Origin: Clostridia bacterium
GTDB lineage: Bacteria > Bacillota > Clostridia > Oscillospirales > Acutalibacteraceae
DNA: 58,216 nucleotides
Reading direction: 5' to 3'
NCBI GenBank assembly: GCA_017942105.1
Contig: JAGAVE010000019.1
Location: 1-58,216 of the forward strand
Shown: piece after piece, positions 7,494 through 16,322 of the stretch
How the letters are laid out: every line of letters begins with the position of its first letter
Numbering within the stretch: position 1 is the stretch's first letter
Position numbers and translations under genes: made by a program
The notes under the pieces: generated by a model
The model's database searches: none
What the model saw: only the letters and a program-made list of their open reading frames with translations
Told to the model about the DNA's origin: nothing

Positions 7494-8645
7494 TTACCAC
7501 TTGATCTCGTAGTTAGATCTTGTACCGAGAGGGATAGCAGCGTTCATCTTTGTGAAGCTGATTGTCCACTTAAGGTCGTAGTTAGCTGTAAGAACATTAC
7601 CTGTTGCAGCGTCAACTGTGATAGTAACTGTTGATGAGGGATAAGCCATTGCTGCTTCACCAACAAGGCTCTTAGCAACGCCGGGAATGTTATCGTTAAC
7701 TGTGCCGGGAAGGATTACATTGAATGCCTTCGGGTTGCGGCCTGTACCGTGCTTGTGAGCTGTTGACTTAGCATCGGGAAGAGTTGTGATTGTGATTGTG
7801 TAGATACCGTTAGCTTCTGTGCAAGTAGCAGCCTTAACATCTGCAGGCTGAAGCTGGCTTGCGTAGCTTTCACCCTCAACGGGGAACTTAGCCTTGATAT
7901 CAGCGCCCTTCAAAGTAGCGGCACCCTGAGAGTTGTCCTTAAGCATCTTGTCCAACCAGCTGTCGCCGCCGAGCATCTTGTAGATGCTGTTAAGAGCGCT
8001 GGGAATTGTCGGAGAAGAAGCAAGGTAGTTTTCAACCTTCTTCTGCTCAACTGATGAAGCGCCTGTCTTTACCTTGTTGATAGCAGAGTTGAAGTATTCG
8101 AGAGTCTGAATACCGTCAGCCGGCTTAACGGGAGCACCTGACTCGTCCTTCTCACCGGGTTCCGGAGCGGGTTCAGCAGGAGCTGGTGAAGCATCGCCGT
8201 TTGATGATGCGCCGCCATTTGATGAAGCACCGCCGTTTGATGATGCGCCACCGTTTGATGAATCACCGCCGTTGTTAGTGCTGCCTGCTGCCTGAGATGC
8301 TTTGAGCTGAGCAGCTTCTTTATAAGCCTGCTCGTCATTCATCTTGACGATGTCTGTGATTGAAGTAAACATACCTGAAATGGAGAAGTTGATAATAACT
8401 GCGCAAAGAATAGCTGCGATACACTTGATAGCAAGAATTTTCTTAGCTGCCTTGATTTCGGGATTCTTTCTGTCAGCTTTTCTCTGAGCTTTCTTAGCAG
8501 CTTTCTTTTCTGCCTTTTCAGCTTTCTTAGTAGCTTTATCTTTCTTTACTTTCTTATCTGCGTCAGCAGAAGCAACAGTATCCTTATCTTTTACTTCTTC
8601 TGCAGCAACATTGTCTTTTTTCTCGACTTTGTCTGTCTTCTTCAT
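7494..8645 (-). CDS. Membrane-anchored protein with Lys/Ala-rich N-terminus and SSNGGA repeats
   Basis: The start is taken at the ATG preceded by ggaaaggtag, giving 383 residues; longer starts lack an SD. Residues 1-75 are a highly charged Lys/Ala/Glu/Asp cytoplasmic segment, 80-102 a single membrane helix, and about 125-165 a low-complexity SSNGGASSNGG linker encoded by 15-nt tandem repeats (about 8192-8271), followed by a Pro/Ala/Glu stretch. The C-terminal 200 residues form an external alpha/beta domain (GAADIKA, TCTEANGIYTITITTLPD, a DAATGNVLTANYDLKW repeat strand). I do not recognise the family. The layout suggests a surface-exposed domain held off the membrane by a flexible linker. Confidence 0.6.
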   Translation of the reverse strand: MKKTDKVEKKDNVAAEEVKDKDTVASADADKKVKKDKATKKAEKAEKKAAKKAQRKADRKNPEIKAAKKILAIKCIAAILCAVIINFSISGMFTSITDIVKMNDEQAYKEAAQLKASQAAGSTNNGGDSSNGGASSNGGASSNGGASSNGDASPAPAEPAPEPGEKDESGAPVKPADGIQTLEYFNSAINKVKTGASSVEQKKVENYLASSPTIPSALNSIYKMLGGDSWLDKMLKDNSQGAATLKGADIKAKFPVEGESYASQLQPADVKAATCTEANGIYTITITTLPDAKSTAHKHGTGRNPKAFNVILPGTVNDNIPGVAKSLVGEAAMAYPSSTVTITVDAATGNVLTANYDLKWTISFTKMNAAIPLGTRSNYEIKW

Positions 8646-8819
8646 AAGTAGTTCTACCTTTCCATATTTTTTTGCCATTATACTACATAAAAAGATAATT
8701 TGCAAGAGATTGTTTACAATTTATTAAAATTTATTTGTTTTAACATACTTTATATTGTGATTAGCGTCTGTTTACATACAAAATTTACATATTGTTAAAA
8801 AAGAACTTGGTAAAAAATA

Positions 8820-8847
8820 TTGACAATCATAATTTAAATTATATAAT
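8820..8847 (+). promoter_or_regulatory. Promoter of the marR-ABC exporter operon
   Basis: A near-perfect sigma-A promoter: TTGACA (8820-8825), 16-nt spacer, TATAAT (8842-8847), 36 nt before the GTG start of the MarR gene. Confidence 0.85.
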
Positions 8848-8848
8848 A

Positions 8849-8868
8849 AATGTTGCATATCTAACATT
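8849..8868 (+). promoter_or_regulatory. Probable MarR autoregulatory operator
   Basis: AATGTT (8849-8854) and AACATT (8863-8868) form an inverted repeat with an 8-nt spacer, immediately after the -10 box and over the expected +1 site. TTGCATATCTAA inside it resembles MarR-family operator half sites. The position would block transcription of the regulator and the exporter. Confidence 0.6.
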
Positions 8869-8883
8869 TAAGGGGGCGTAGCG

Positions 8884-9342
8884 GTGAGCAGCACGAATGA
8901 ACAGTTTATAAGTACGCGGCTTCGCGGCTTGTCACACAGGATTCATCGTTTTTTTGAAAACAGTCCCAATAAAAAAGAATTTGATTCGATTACGGGGACT
9001 CACGGATGGATTATTGCATTCCTCTCCTGTAAAAAGGATGAGGATGTCTTTCAGAAGGATGTTGAAAAAGAATTTGATATAACTCGAGCAACGGCATCCA
9101 AGGTTATTGATTCAATGGAGCAGAAAGGTCTTGTAAGAAGAGAACGGGTTGCCCATGACGCAAGGCTCAGAAAACTTGTGCTGACCCCTGAAGCGGAGTC
9201 CGCATCTGAGCTTATTGAAAAAGATAAAATTATGCTTGAAGAGACTCTCGTAAGAGGATTCAGCGAGGAAGAAAAGAAACTGCTCGGTGAGTTCATTATG
9301 AGAATGAGAAGCAATCTTGAAAACAAAGATAAGGAGGAATGA
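8884..9342 (+). CDS. MarR-family transcriptional regulator
   Basis: The 152-residue protein starts at GTG with taaggggg as SD. A MarR winged helix is clear: an N-terminal dimerisation helix (RLRGLSHRIHRFFE), recognition-helix region FDITRATASKVIDSMEQKGLVRRE (here spanning about residues 61-84), wing DARLRKLVLT (about 89-98) and a C-terminal dimer helix. It very likely represses its own operon, which carries a two-gene ABC exporter, and releases it on binding an aromatic or hydrophobic ligand. Its stop overlaps the region of the exporter start. Confidence 0.88.
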   Translation: MSSTNEQFISTRLRGLSHRIHRFFENSPNKKEFDSITGTHGWIIAFLSCKKDEDVFQKDVEKEFDITRATASKVIDSMEQKGLVRRERVAHDARLRKLVLTPEAESASELIEKDKIMLEETLVRGFSEEEKKLLGEFIMRMRSNLENKDKEE

Positions 9343-9344
9343 CG

Positions 9345-11093
9345 GTGCACGCAATAAAAACACTTTCCAAAAGCATCAGAGAATATAAGCTTCAAACTAT
9401 ACTGAGTCCTTTGTTTATAGCTCTTGAGGTTCTTATCGAGGTTATGATTCCGTTTATAACGGCGAAGCTGATAGACAGCATTGAGGCAAAGTCTACAATT
9501 GCAGAAATCGGCAGATACGGTATGATACTGGCTCTTATGGCGGTGCTTTCCCTCATATGCGGCGCATTGTCCGGTCATTTCTGCGCTGTAGCATCAAGCG
9601 GATTTGCAAAGAATCTGCGCCACGATCTTTTTTATAAGGTTCAGACTTATTCTTTTTCAAATATAGATAAGTTCTCAACTTCCAGCCTTGTTACCCGTCT
9701 TACAACGGATGTAACAAATGTGCAGAACTCATTTATGATGATTATCAGAACGGCAATAAGAAGCCCGATGATGCTTGCGTTCTCAGTTATTATGACGATG
9801 AGAATAAGCAAGAAGCTGACTCTTATTTTCCTGACAACTATCCCGTTCCTGGTAGTCGGTGTAACATTTATGCTCAAAAAAGTTATGCCGTTTTTTAAAA
9901 GTATATTTAAAAAGTATGACGCTCTTAATAATTCAGTGCAGGAGAATATCAGCGGTATCAGAGCAGTAAAATCCTTCGTGCGTGAAGATTATGAAAAGCA
10001 GAAGTTTACCAAGGCATCCGATGATGTCTGCGATAATTTCACGCGCGCAGAAAAGCTTATGGCTCTTGCAAGTCCGCTGGTACAGATGGCGATTTATGTC
10101 GTTATGCTTCTTATCAGCTTCGTCGGCGCGAAGACTATTATCACCTCGGGGAATACGGAGCTTACAGTCGGCGGACTTTCATCTGTTATGACTTACGGTA
10201 TGCAGGTTCTTATGAGTCTTATGATGTTTACGATGATTTTTGTTATGATAACTATGTCTATGGCATCGGCTAACAGAATCGTCGAGGTTCTTGATGAGGA
10301 AAGCTCGATTCAGAATCCCGAAGCTCCCGTAATGCAGGTTAAGGACGGCAGTATCAGCTTTGAAAATGTCAGCTTCTCTTACTCTGAAACGGCTGAGAAA
10401 AAGACCCTTGAAAATATAAATCTTAATATAAGCTCAGGTGAAACAGTAGGAATAATCGGCGCAACGGGTAGCAGCAAAACCTCGCTCATTCAGCTCATTT
10501 CAAGGCTTTATGATGTCACTGAGGGTTCGGTTAAGGTAGGCGGAATTGATGTCAGAAATTACGATGTGAAAACTCTCAGAGATTCCGTGTCTGTAGTGCT
10601 TCAGAAAAATGTTCTTTTCTCAGGAACGGTCAGTGAAAATCTCAGGTGGGGCAATAAGGATGCAACGGACGAGGAGCTTCGCAGAGCTTGCGTTCTCGCT
10701 CAGGCAGATGAATTCGTTTCTGCTATGCCTGACGGTTATGATACGATGATTGAACGCGGCGGTACAAATGTATCAGGCGGTCAGAAGCAGCGTCTTTGTA
10801 TTGCAAGAGCATTGCTCAAAAAGCCGCAGATTCTCATTCTTGACGATTCAACGAGTGCTGTCGATACAAAGACGGACGCTCTTATCAGAAAAGCTTTCAG
10901 GGATGAAATTCCCGACACGACCAAAATCATCATTGCGCAGAGAATTTCTTCTGTTCAGGAAGCGGATAAAATTATTGTGCTTGATAACGGTACGATAAAC
11001 GGTATAGGTACTCACGAAGAACTCATTGAAACAAATGAAATATATCGCGAAGTGTTTGAAACTCAGACGAAGGCAGGTGATTTTGATGACTAA
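9345..11093 (+). CDS. Heterodimeric ABC exporter, degenerate-site subunit
   Basis: GTG 9345 is chosen because aaggagg (9331-9337) lies 7 nt upstream; an ATG at 9339 abuts the SD. The 582-residue protein has six membrane helices (about residues 15-305) and a C-terminal nucleotide-binding domain. The Walker A is GATGSSKTS, with Ser where Gly is usual; the signature is VSGGQKQR; Walker B is ILILDDSTS, with Asp in place of the catalytic Glu; and the switch is AQRIS, with Gln in place of His. These are the hallmarks of the degenerate site of TM287/288- or EfrCD-type exporters. It pairs with the next gene, which overlaps by 8 nt. The substrate is likely a drug or lipophilic compound. Confidence 0.88.
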   Translation: MHAIKTLSKSIREYKLQTILSPLFIALEVLIEVMIPFITAKLIDSIEAKSTIAEIGRYGMILALMAVLSLICGALSGHFCAVASSGFAKNLRHDLFYKVQTYSFSNIDKFSTSSLVTRLTTDVTNVQNSFMMIIRTAIRSPMMLAFSVIMTMRISKKLTLIFLTTIPFLVVGVTFMLKKVMPFFKSIFKKYDALNNSVQENISGIRAVKSFVREDYEKQKFTKASDDVCDNFTRAEKLMALASPLVQMAIYVVMLLISFVGAKTIITSGNTELTVGGLSSVMTYGMQVLMSLMMFTMIFVMITMSMASANRIVEVLDEESSIQNPEAPVMQVKDGSISFENVSFSYSETAEKKTLENINLNISSGETVGIIGATGSSKTSLIQLISRLYDVTEGSVKVGGIDVRNYDVKTLRDSVSVVLQKNVLFSGTVSENLRWGNKDATDEELRRACVLAQADEFVSAMPDGYDTMIERGGTNVSGGQKQRLCIARALLKKPQILILDDSTSAVDTKTDALIRKAFRDEIPDTTKIIIAQRISSVQEADKIIVLDNGTINGIGTHEELIETNEIYREVFETQTKAGDFDD

Positions 11094-13014
11094 GGGAAAT
11101 AAAAAACAGCCTCCTATGCCTCGCGGTAACAGACCGAAGCCGAAAAAGGGTACTTTCAAAAGAATAATGAAAATGCTCTTTGAAGAGTATAAGCTTCCGT
11201 TGATAGTTGCGATTGTATGTGTACTTTTTTCAACCCTTGCATCAACCTCGGCAAGCCTTTTTCTCAACCAGATAGTTGCGAGAATTGAAGCAGGTCTTCA
11301 AACGGGATGGAGCGAAGCCGCAAAGAGTATCGGTTCGCTTATCGCGCTTATGGGCGGTATTTATGTTTTAGGTATAATTGCAAGCTTTACGCAGGCAAGG
11401 ATAATGGCGGTAGTAACCCAGGGATTTCTTAACAGTACAAGAAAAAAGATGTTTTCGAGGATGCAGAATCTTCCGATAAAATATTTTGATACTCATCCTC
11501 ACGGCGATACAATGTCTTATTATACAAACGATATAGACACTCTTCGTCAGCTTGTTTCTCAGGCGATACCTTCTCTTATAATGTCTGCTCTGACGATAAT
11601 TGTCCTTGTTGCATATATGCTCTATCTCAGTATTTGGATGACTCTTGTTGTTTTCGGCGCAGTTATTGTTATGCTGATAGTTGTTAAGCATATAGGAGGA
11701 AATTCATCAAAATATTTCCTTCGCCAGCAGAAGGCTATTGGTGAAACGGAAGGCTTTATAGAGGAAATGATGAGCGGTCAGAAGGTCGTTAAGGTCTTTA
11801 ACCACGAGGAAGAATGCTGCAAGGATTTTGATGAGATCAACAACAGGCTTTTTGAAGAATCATCAAAGGCACACAGCTTTGCAAATATTCTTATGCCGAT
11901 TATGGGTAACATAGGAAACATTCTTTATGTCCTGATTGCATTTATCGGCGGCGTGCTGATTCTTTCACCCGGTGTTACTAATGTATCTCTTTCAGGTCAG
12001 GCTCTCGGCCTTGCTGTCGTTATCCCGTTTATCAATATGACAAGGCAGTTTACAAATAATATCACGCAGATTTCTCAGCATTTCAATCATATAATTATGG
12101 CTCTTGCAGGTGCAGAAAGAATTTTTGAGCTTATGGACGAAGAGCCGGAGGTTGATGAAGGCTATGTAACTCTTGTCAATGCAAAAGAAATCGACGGTGA
12201 AATAGTTGAGTGCGAGGAAAGAACAGGAATATGGGCATGGAAGCATCCGCACGAAAACGGAACTACGACATATACGAAGCTTATGGGCGATGTCCGTATG
12301 GAAAATATGGATTTCGGTTATACGCCCGAAAAGCTTGTTCTTCACGATGTGACTTTATATGCTGAGCCCGGTCAGAAGGTTGCTTTCGTAGGCGCTACGG
12401 GTGCAGGTAAAACGACCGTTACAAATCTTATCAACCGTTTCTACGATGTTGCAGACGGAAAAATCAGATATGACGGAATCAATATAAACAAAATCAAGAA
12501 GGATGACCTACGCCATTCTCTCGGCATAGTTTTGCAGGAAACAAACCTGTTCACCGGTACGGTTATGGAAAATATCCGTTACGGTAAGCTCGATGCGACT
12601 GATGAGGAATGTATCGCTGCCGCAAAGCTTGCCAATGCCCACGATTTCATAATGAGACTTCCGCACGGCTATGAAACTCAGCTTACATCAAACGGCTCAA
12701 ATCTTTCGCAGGGACAGCGTCAGCTTCTCTCAATTGCCCGTTGCGCAGTAGCAGATCCTCCCGTAATGATTCTGGACGAAGCAACATCTTCGATCGATAC
12801 GAGAACGGAAGCTATCGTTCAGCAGGGTATGGATGCTCTTATGAAGGGCAGAACGGTATTTGTTATTGCTCACAGACTTTCTACGATACAGAATTCCGAT
12901 GTTATTATGGTACTTGAAAAAGGCAGAATAATTGAACGCGGAAATCACGATAAGCTTATCGAAGAGCAGGGTAAATACTACCAGCTTTACACGGGAAATT
13001 TTGCAAATAATTAA
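11086..13014 (+). CDS. Heterodimeric ABC exporter, catalytic subunit
   Basis: The start is the ATG preceded by ggcaggtgattttg inside the end of the upstream gene, giving 642 residues. A basic Pro-rich N-terminus (about 1-25) precedes six membrane helices and an NBD. Walker A is GATGAGKTT, Walker B is MILDEATS with the catalytic Glu, and the switch is IAHRLST. The signature is LSQGQRQ, the variant found in the consensus-site partner of TM287/288-type exporters. A 40-residue insertion (CEERTGIWAWKHP region, about 395-420) lies between the membrane domain and the NBD. Together with the previous subunit it forms one exporter controlled by the MarR protein. Confidence 0.88.
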   Translation: MTKGNKKQPPMPRGNRPKPKKGTFKRIMKMLFEEYKLPLIVAIVCVLFSTLASTSASLFLNQIVARIEAGLQTGWSEAAKSIGSLIALMGGIYVLGIIASFTQARIMAVVTQGFLNSTRKKMFSRMQNLPIKYFDTHPHGDTMSYYTNDIDTLRQLVSQAIPSLIMSALTIIVLVAYMLYLSIWMTLVVFGAVIVMLIVVKHIGGNSSKYFLRQQKAIGETEGFIEEMMSGQKVVKVFNHEEECCKDFDEINNRLFEESSKAHSFANILMPIMGNIGNILYVLIAFIGGVLILSPGVTNVSLSGQALGLAVVIPFINMTRQFTNNITQISQHFNHIIMALAGAERIFELMDEEPEVDEGYVTLVNAKEIDGEIVECEERTGIWAWKHPHENGTTTYTKLMGDVRMENMDFGYTPEKLVLHDVTLYAEPGQKVAFVGATGAGKTTVTNLINRFYDVADGKIRYDGININKIKKDDLRHSLGIVLQETNLFTGTVMENIRYGKLDATDEECIAAAKLANAHDFIMRLPHGYETQLTSNGSNLSQGQRQLLSIARCAVADPPVMILDEATSSIDTRTEAIVQQGMDALMKGRTVFVIAHRLSTIQNSDVIMVLEKGRIIERGNHDKLIEEQGKYYQLYTGNFANN

Positions 13015-13017
13015 AGA

Positions 13018-13067
13018 ATCCGATGCGTTTGAGTTGAAAAATTCAAATGCATCGGATATAATACTTT
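13018..13067 (+). terminator. Putative terminator after the ABC exporter
   Basis: ATCCGATGC (13018-13026) pairs with GCATCGGAT (13049-13057), with an inner TTTGA / TCAAA stem. The following ATAATACTTTTAA is only moderately T-rich. Confidence 0.55.
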
Positions 13068-13097
13068 TAAAGTTAGTTACATTGACGGAGAAATACA

Positions 13098-13910
13098 ATG
13101 CTTGAGATTTATTGGTCAATCGCCGCGCTGATTGACTTTTTGCTTGTCTATAATTTTATGCCGTTGGATTCGGCGTGGACATGGGTTGCAATTATACCTA
13201 TTCATATTATTATCCTTGCTCTGCTTTGCGGATTGCATCTGCTTTTTCTTATTGTATATTCTTTTACGGCAGACAGGAAGGATGTTACAAATATTCATAA
13301 TTCGTACAGATTTCTGCTTCTTTACTCTCTCAGACTTTATTTTCAGGTTGCGGGAGTTGTCATAAAAGCAACGGGAGTCGAAAAAGTACCCGATGATGGC
13401 AAATTCCTCTTTGTCGGAAATCATATTTCAAGCTATGACCCTATGGTGGCGCTTTGGACTCTGAGAAAAAAGAATCTTGCTTTCGTTTCGAAAAAAGAGA
13501 ATCTTGATATTAAATTTGGAGGAAAATATATCCGCAAGTCAGGCTGTATAGGCCTTAACCGTGACAATAACAGGGAAGCGGCAAAAGCAATCAATGCCGC
13601 GGTGAAGAATATTACGGACGGCGTCTGTGCTATGGGTATTTATCCCGAAGGATGGGTAAACAAAACGGGTGAGGGCTTGTTGCCCTTTCGAAATGGCTCA
13701 TTCAAGGTCGCAAAGAAAGCGAAAGTGCCTATCGTCATCGGAGTAATCAATAATACCCGTTCAATCGATAAAAACCGTTTCCGCAGAAGGACAGAAATCA
13801 GGTTCAACATCATAGATGTTATCCCGTATGAAAAAATTGCTGACCTTAAAACAAGTGAAATCAGCGAAATGGTATATGAAAAGATTTATAACGCATTAGA
13901 AAAGAAATGA
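13098..13910 (+). CDS. plsC: 1-acyl-sn-glycerol-3-phosphate acyltransferase family protein
   Basis: The 270-residue protein has two N-terminal membrane segments (about residues 5-60) and a PlsC domain: acceptor motif NHISSYD (about 110-116, the HX4D catalytic pair), a FVSKKEN segment, GCIGLNRD (about 150-157) and YPEGWVN (about 181-187, replacing the usual EGTR). It should transfer an acyl chain to lysophosphatidic acid at the membrane in phospholipid synthesis. The SD is gacggag. It overlaps the PHP gene by 4 nt. The unusual N-terminal helices and the EGW variant leave room for another lyso-lipid acceptor. Confidence 0.8.
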   Translation: MLEIYWSIAALIDFLLVYNFMPLDSAWTWVAIIPIHIIILALLCGLHLLFLIVYSFTADRKDVTNIHNSYRFLLLYSLRLYFQVAGVVIKATGVEKVPDDGKFLFVGNHISSYDPMVALWTLRKKNLAFVSKKENLDIKFGGKYIRKSGCIGLNRDNNREAAKAINAAVKNITDGVCAMGIYPEGWVNKTGEGLLPFRNGSFKVAKKAKVPIVIGVINNTRSIDKNRFRRRTEIRFNIIDVIPYEKIADLKTSEISEMVYEKIYNALEKK

Positions 13911-14638
13911 GTGATATTATGTATAATCCAAAAACAGTTGCAGAAGAATTAAAAAAGCTTTATCCTTGCAGACTTGAGCTTCACGCTCATTCTTCACCGG
14001 CAAGCGGATGCTCCGAAGTGCCGGCGGACGAGCTTGTTCGCGTTTTTCACGAGGCGGGCTATGACGGAATAGCCATAACCAATCACCTCATTTCCGATGA
14101 AGAACATTCTGAGTCAAAGGAGCAGGCGATTGAAAAGTTCAAAAAAGACCTTTATCTTGCTTATGAAACGGGCGATAAGCTCGGCATAAAGGTTTATACG
14201 GGAGCTGAGCTCAGATTTTACAAGCACAGTGATAATGATTACCTTTTTTACGGTTTTTCATTTGATGAGCTTCCCGATATCTACGATTACCTGAACACTA
14301 ACCTTGAAACATTTGTAGCGGAATATAAGAAGGACACATCTCTTCTTATCCAGGCGCATCCGTTCAGAAACGGAATGGTAAGAATGGATCCGAATCTTCT
14401 TGATGCGATTGAAGCTTTCAATGTTCATCAGAATCATAACAGCAGGGTAGCCGTTACTGCAAAGTATGCAGCAGAGCACGGAAAGCTTATGACGATCGGT
14501 TCGGACTACCACCACCCGACCTTCGAAGGTATTTCAGCAACAAGGATGAAGGCTCTACCGAAGGACGAAGCAGAGCTTATTACAAATATCAAAAACGAAG
14601 ATTTCATAATGGAAATCGGCGGAAGAATAATTATTTAA
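13907..14638 (+). CDS. PHP-domain phosphoesterase
   Basis: The 243-residue protein begins with the PHP signature LELHAHSSPASGCSEV (about residues 24-39, metal-binding His-x-His) and continues with GYDGIAITNHL (about 51-61), YTGAELRF (about 100-107), QAHPFR (about 147-152) and a late IGSDYHHP (about 198-205). These are the metal ligands of the polymerase-and-histidinol-phosphatase fold, so it should be an active metal-dependent phosphoesterase of unknown substrate. Its ATG overlaps the plsC stop; a second ATG at 13919 with gagtga upstream is an equally good start. A strong terminator follows. Confidence 0.82.
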   Translation: MSDIMYNPKTVAEELKKLYPCRLELHAHSSPASGCSEVPADELVRVFHEAGYDGIAITNHLISDEEHSESKEQAIEKFKKDLYLAYETGDKLGIKVYTGAELRFYKHSDNDYLFYGFSFDELPDIYDYLNTNLETFVAEYKKDTSLLIQAHPFRNGMVRMDPNLLDAIEAFNVHQNHNSRVAVTAKYAAEHGKLMTIGSDYHHPTFEGISATRMKALPKDEAELITNIKNEDFIMEIGGRIII

Positions 14639-14644
14639 ACTTAA

Positions 14645-14679
14645 ACACGGACAGTTGCTTGCTGTCCGTGTATTTTTAT
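14645..14679 (+). terminator. Terminator of the plsC-PHP operon
   Basis: ACACGGACAG (14645-14654) pairs with CTGTCCGTGT (14662-14671) around a 7-nt loop and is followed by ATTTTTAT. The T run overlaps the stop codon of the convergent fliB-like gene. Confidence 0.85.
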
Positions 14680-15683
14680 ATAAGTTTAATTAGATTTTTG
14701 GTAGTAAAGGTGTTATACATCTCCGTGTCAAGCAAATCCATATTTACATCGGAATATTCGATTTCCTTCGAATAACCCTGCATAATTTTTGCTCTCAGCT
14801 CAAAATCAAGATTTTTGGTCTGAGCGTAAATTCTGCTTATAACAATGCAGGCGAAAACACCGTACTTAACAGGCGTTACGGCATCGTCACAGTAGCACCC
14901 CTGCAGGAAATATCTGAAAATATAATATTTCATCAGTTTTTCAAAATCGTTATGATATTCTCTGAAAATATCGGCGCAGTTGCAATCCTTCAGATTTATA
15001 AGTAAAGATTGTCTTTCTGCGTTGATGTATTCCATTTTTTCGAGAAGTGAAACGCAGTCGTTAAACTTCAGCTCGTTTTCCTCTGTCTCCTCATAAAAGC
15101 TATCGATTTCGTTCTGTAACTCAGATGCCGTTTCAAAAACTTTTAAAATCTTCTCTTTGAAATCAGATGAAGGAGCTTCAAGTATATCGAAAATTTTCTG
15201 TCTTGCATTTGTGCAGAGTGCGTAGAATTCGTCAACTTCCATGTTTTCGTCATTCTCGTTTAACGGGCACAGCCTGAACGGTTGATTATCCTCAAGCATA
15301 ATCCTTGCCGCCTCAGGACAGCCGAAGCCAAGCCCCATTTCACGGATGTCTGCAAAATCATCAAAGAAGCGGGGGAAAAGGGAACAGGTGACGCTGAGAA
15401 AATCCTCACCGAGTGCTGCCTGAATGTCGCAAAGATTTCTCTCGTTGAGAAAAGGACATCTGCCGTTTTCACAAAGTGAAAAAATCGCACAGCCTGTTTC
15501 GTCTTCTGAAAGATGTGTTTTGATTCTTTCGCCAAGCTCTCCGTTTATGCTTTTATATTTTTCGATTATTTCATCGTCAAGGTCTGCTTCCCAGCCTGCA
15601 CAGCAGGTATCCGGGCACTTGTCTGCAATACAACTGAAGGCTTTGAAATATGTAGGTACGAATGTTTTTATACTGATCACCAA
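14676..15683 (-). CDS. Flagellin lysine-N-methylase family protein (FliB-like)
   Basis: The 335-residue protein has the cysteine-rich N-terminus of FliB: FSCIADKCPDTCCAGW (about residues 16-31) then GCAIFSLCENGRCPFL and NLCDIQ (about 64-88) and VTCSLFPRFF (about 98-107), ligands for an iron-sulfur cluster. FliB methylates lysines of flagellin. No flagellar genes are in this window, so the target is uncertain. The start is TTG 15683 or GTG 15680. Neither has an SD, and the promoter predicts a leader of only about 12 nt, which is unusual. Confidence 0.78.
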   Translation of the reverse strand: MVISIKTFVPTYFKAFSCIADKCPDTCCAGWEADLDDEIIEKYKSINGELGERIKTHLSEDETGCAIFSLCENGRCPFLNERNLCDIQAALGEDFLSVTCSLFPRFFDDFADIREMGLGFGCPEAARIMLEDNQPFRLCPLNENDENMEVDEFYALCTNARQKIFDILEAPSSDFKEKILKVFETASELQNEIDSFYEETEENELKFNDCVSLLEKMEYINAERQSLLINLKDCNCADIFREYHNDFEKLMKYYIFRYFLQGCYCDDAVTPVKYGVFACIVISRIYAQTKNLDFELRAKIMQGYSKEIEYSDVNMDLLDTEMYNTFTTKNLIKLI

Positions 15684-15701
15684 CTTATTAATTCTGCAAT
15701 T

Positions 15702-15730
15702 ATTATATCATCAGAAGACCCGTATTGCAA
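15702..15730 (-). promoter_or_regulatory. Promoter of the fliB-like gene
   Basis: On the minus strand TTGCAA (15725-15730), 17-nt spacer, TATAAT (15702-15707). Transcription would begin near 15695, about 12 nt before the first possible start codon. Confidence 0.7.
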
Positions 15731-15851
15731 CATTTCTCACAGTCCCTAAAATCGTACTCTGACGAAAATCACCGTTGAACTGAGTTTTTCTTTGTGCTAT
15801 ATTCGTTTCAAGGGAAAGTAAATGATATATTATTTAAAGGAGGCACTGAGA

Positions 15852-16181
15852 ATGGAAGATATTTTTATCACGATAACGGGTCTTAACCATTATCTTGGTA
15901 TGAAGCCTTTTAAGGTCGGAAGGAAAGTCAGACTGGTAAAAGATAAAGAAAATGATTTTGATTCTGAAGCAATCAGAGTTGAACTTCCCTATATCGATAC
16001 AATCGGCTATGTTGCCAACAGTACACATACTGTTTATGACGGTACACTCAGCGCAGGCAGAGTGTATGAGAAAATAGCGGAAAAGGCTGTTGCTCAGGTA
16101 ATGTTTATAACTCATTCGGGTGTTATCGCAAAGGTACTTTCTGAAGATGCAGAAAAGACTTTTGGAAGCGAGACACTTTAA
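15852..16181 (+). CDS. HIRAN-domain small protein
   Basis: The start is the ATG after aaaggaggcactgaga, giving 109 residues; an upstream frame extension has no SD. Almost the whole protein is a HIRAN domain: ITITGLNHYLGMKPFKVG (about residues 5-22), VRLVKDKENDFDSEAI (about 25-40) and an IGYVANS strand (about 51-57). HIRAN domains bind single-stranded 3' DNA ends or are found in helicases; stand-alone copies in Firmicutes have no assigned role. It sits alone upstream of spoIIID, separated by 139 bp of stem-loops. Confidence 0.75.
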   Translation: MEDIFITITGLNHYLGMKPFKVGRKVRLVKDKENDFDSEAIRVELPYIDTIGYVANSTHTVYDGTLSAGRVYEKIAEKAVAQVMFITHSGVIAKVLSEDAEKTFGSETL

Positions 16182-16268
16182 TTTTAGCTTAAACCGTCGA
16201 TTGCACACCGACGGCGGCAGAGAAACTCTGCACTGCACAGCTTTGTTTACCTCTGCTAAGCATATTTG
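16182..16268 (+). other. HIRAN-spoIIID intergenic stem-loops
   Basis: Two small hairpins precede the spoIIID hairpin: CCGTCG (16194-16199) with CGACGG (16209-16214), and GCAGAG (16217-16222) with CTCTGC (16226-16231) around AAA. Neither is followed by a T run. Confidence 0.4.
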
Positions 16269-16288
16269 AACCCTTCCGGGCATATCAA
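16260..16288 (+). promoter_or_regulatory. Candidate sigma-E-type promoter of spoIIID
   Basis: GCATATT (16260-16266) fits the sigma-E -35 consensus GHATAKT exactly. After 14 nt, CATATCAA (16281-16288) partly fits the -10 CATACAHT. In Bacillus, spoIIID is transcribed by sigma-E. A start about 7 nt downstream would fall in the hairpin loop, after the 5' arm that can sequester the spoIIID SD. Confidence 0.4.
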
Positions 16289-16322
16289 TTTTGTGATATG
16301 TATTCCGGGAGGGTTGTTTTTT
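16269..16322 (+). terminator. Hairpin acting as terminator and containing the spoIIID SD
   Basis: AACCCTTCCGG (16269-16279) pairs with CCGGGAGGGTT (16305-16315) with one T-G wobble, and CATATCA (16281-16287) pairs with TGATATG (16294-16300) above it. G and six T residues follow, so this is a good intrinsic terminator for upstream transcripts. The 3' arm also contains the GGGAGGG (16307-16313) that serves as SD for spoIIID. Confidence 0.75.

Noticed and set aside
8192-8271. Tandem 15-nt repeats as a mobile or CRISPR repeat
   Set aside because: They are in frame and encode SSNGGA linker repeats of the membrane-anchored protein.
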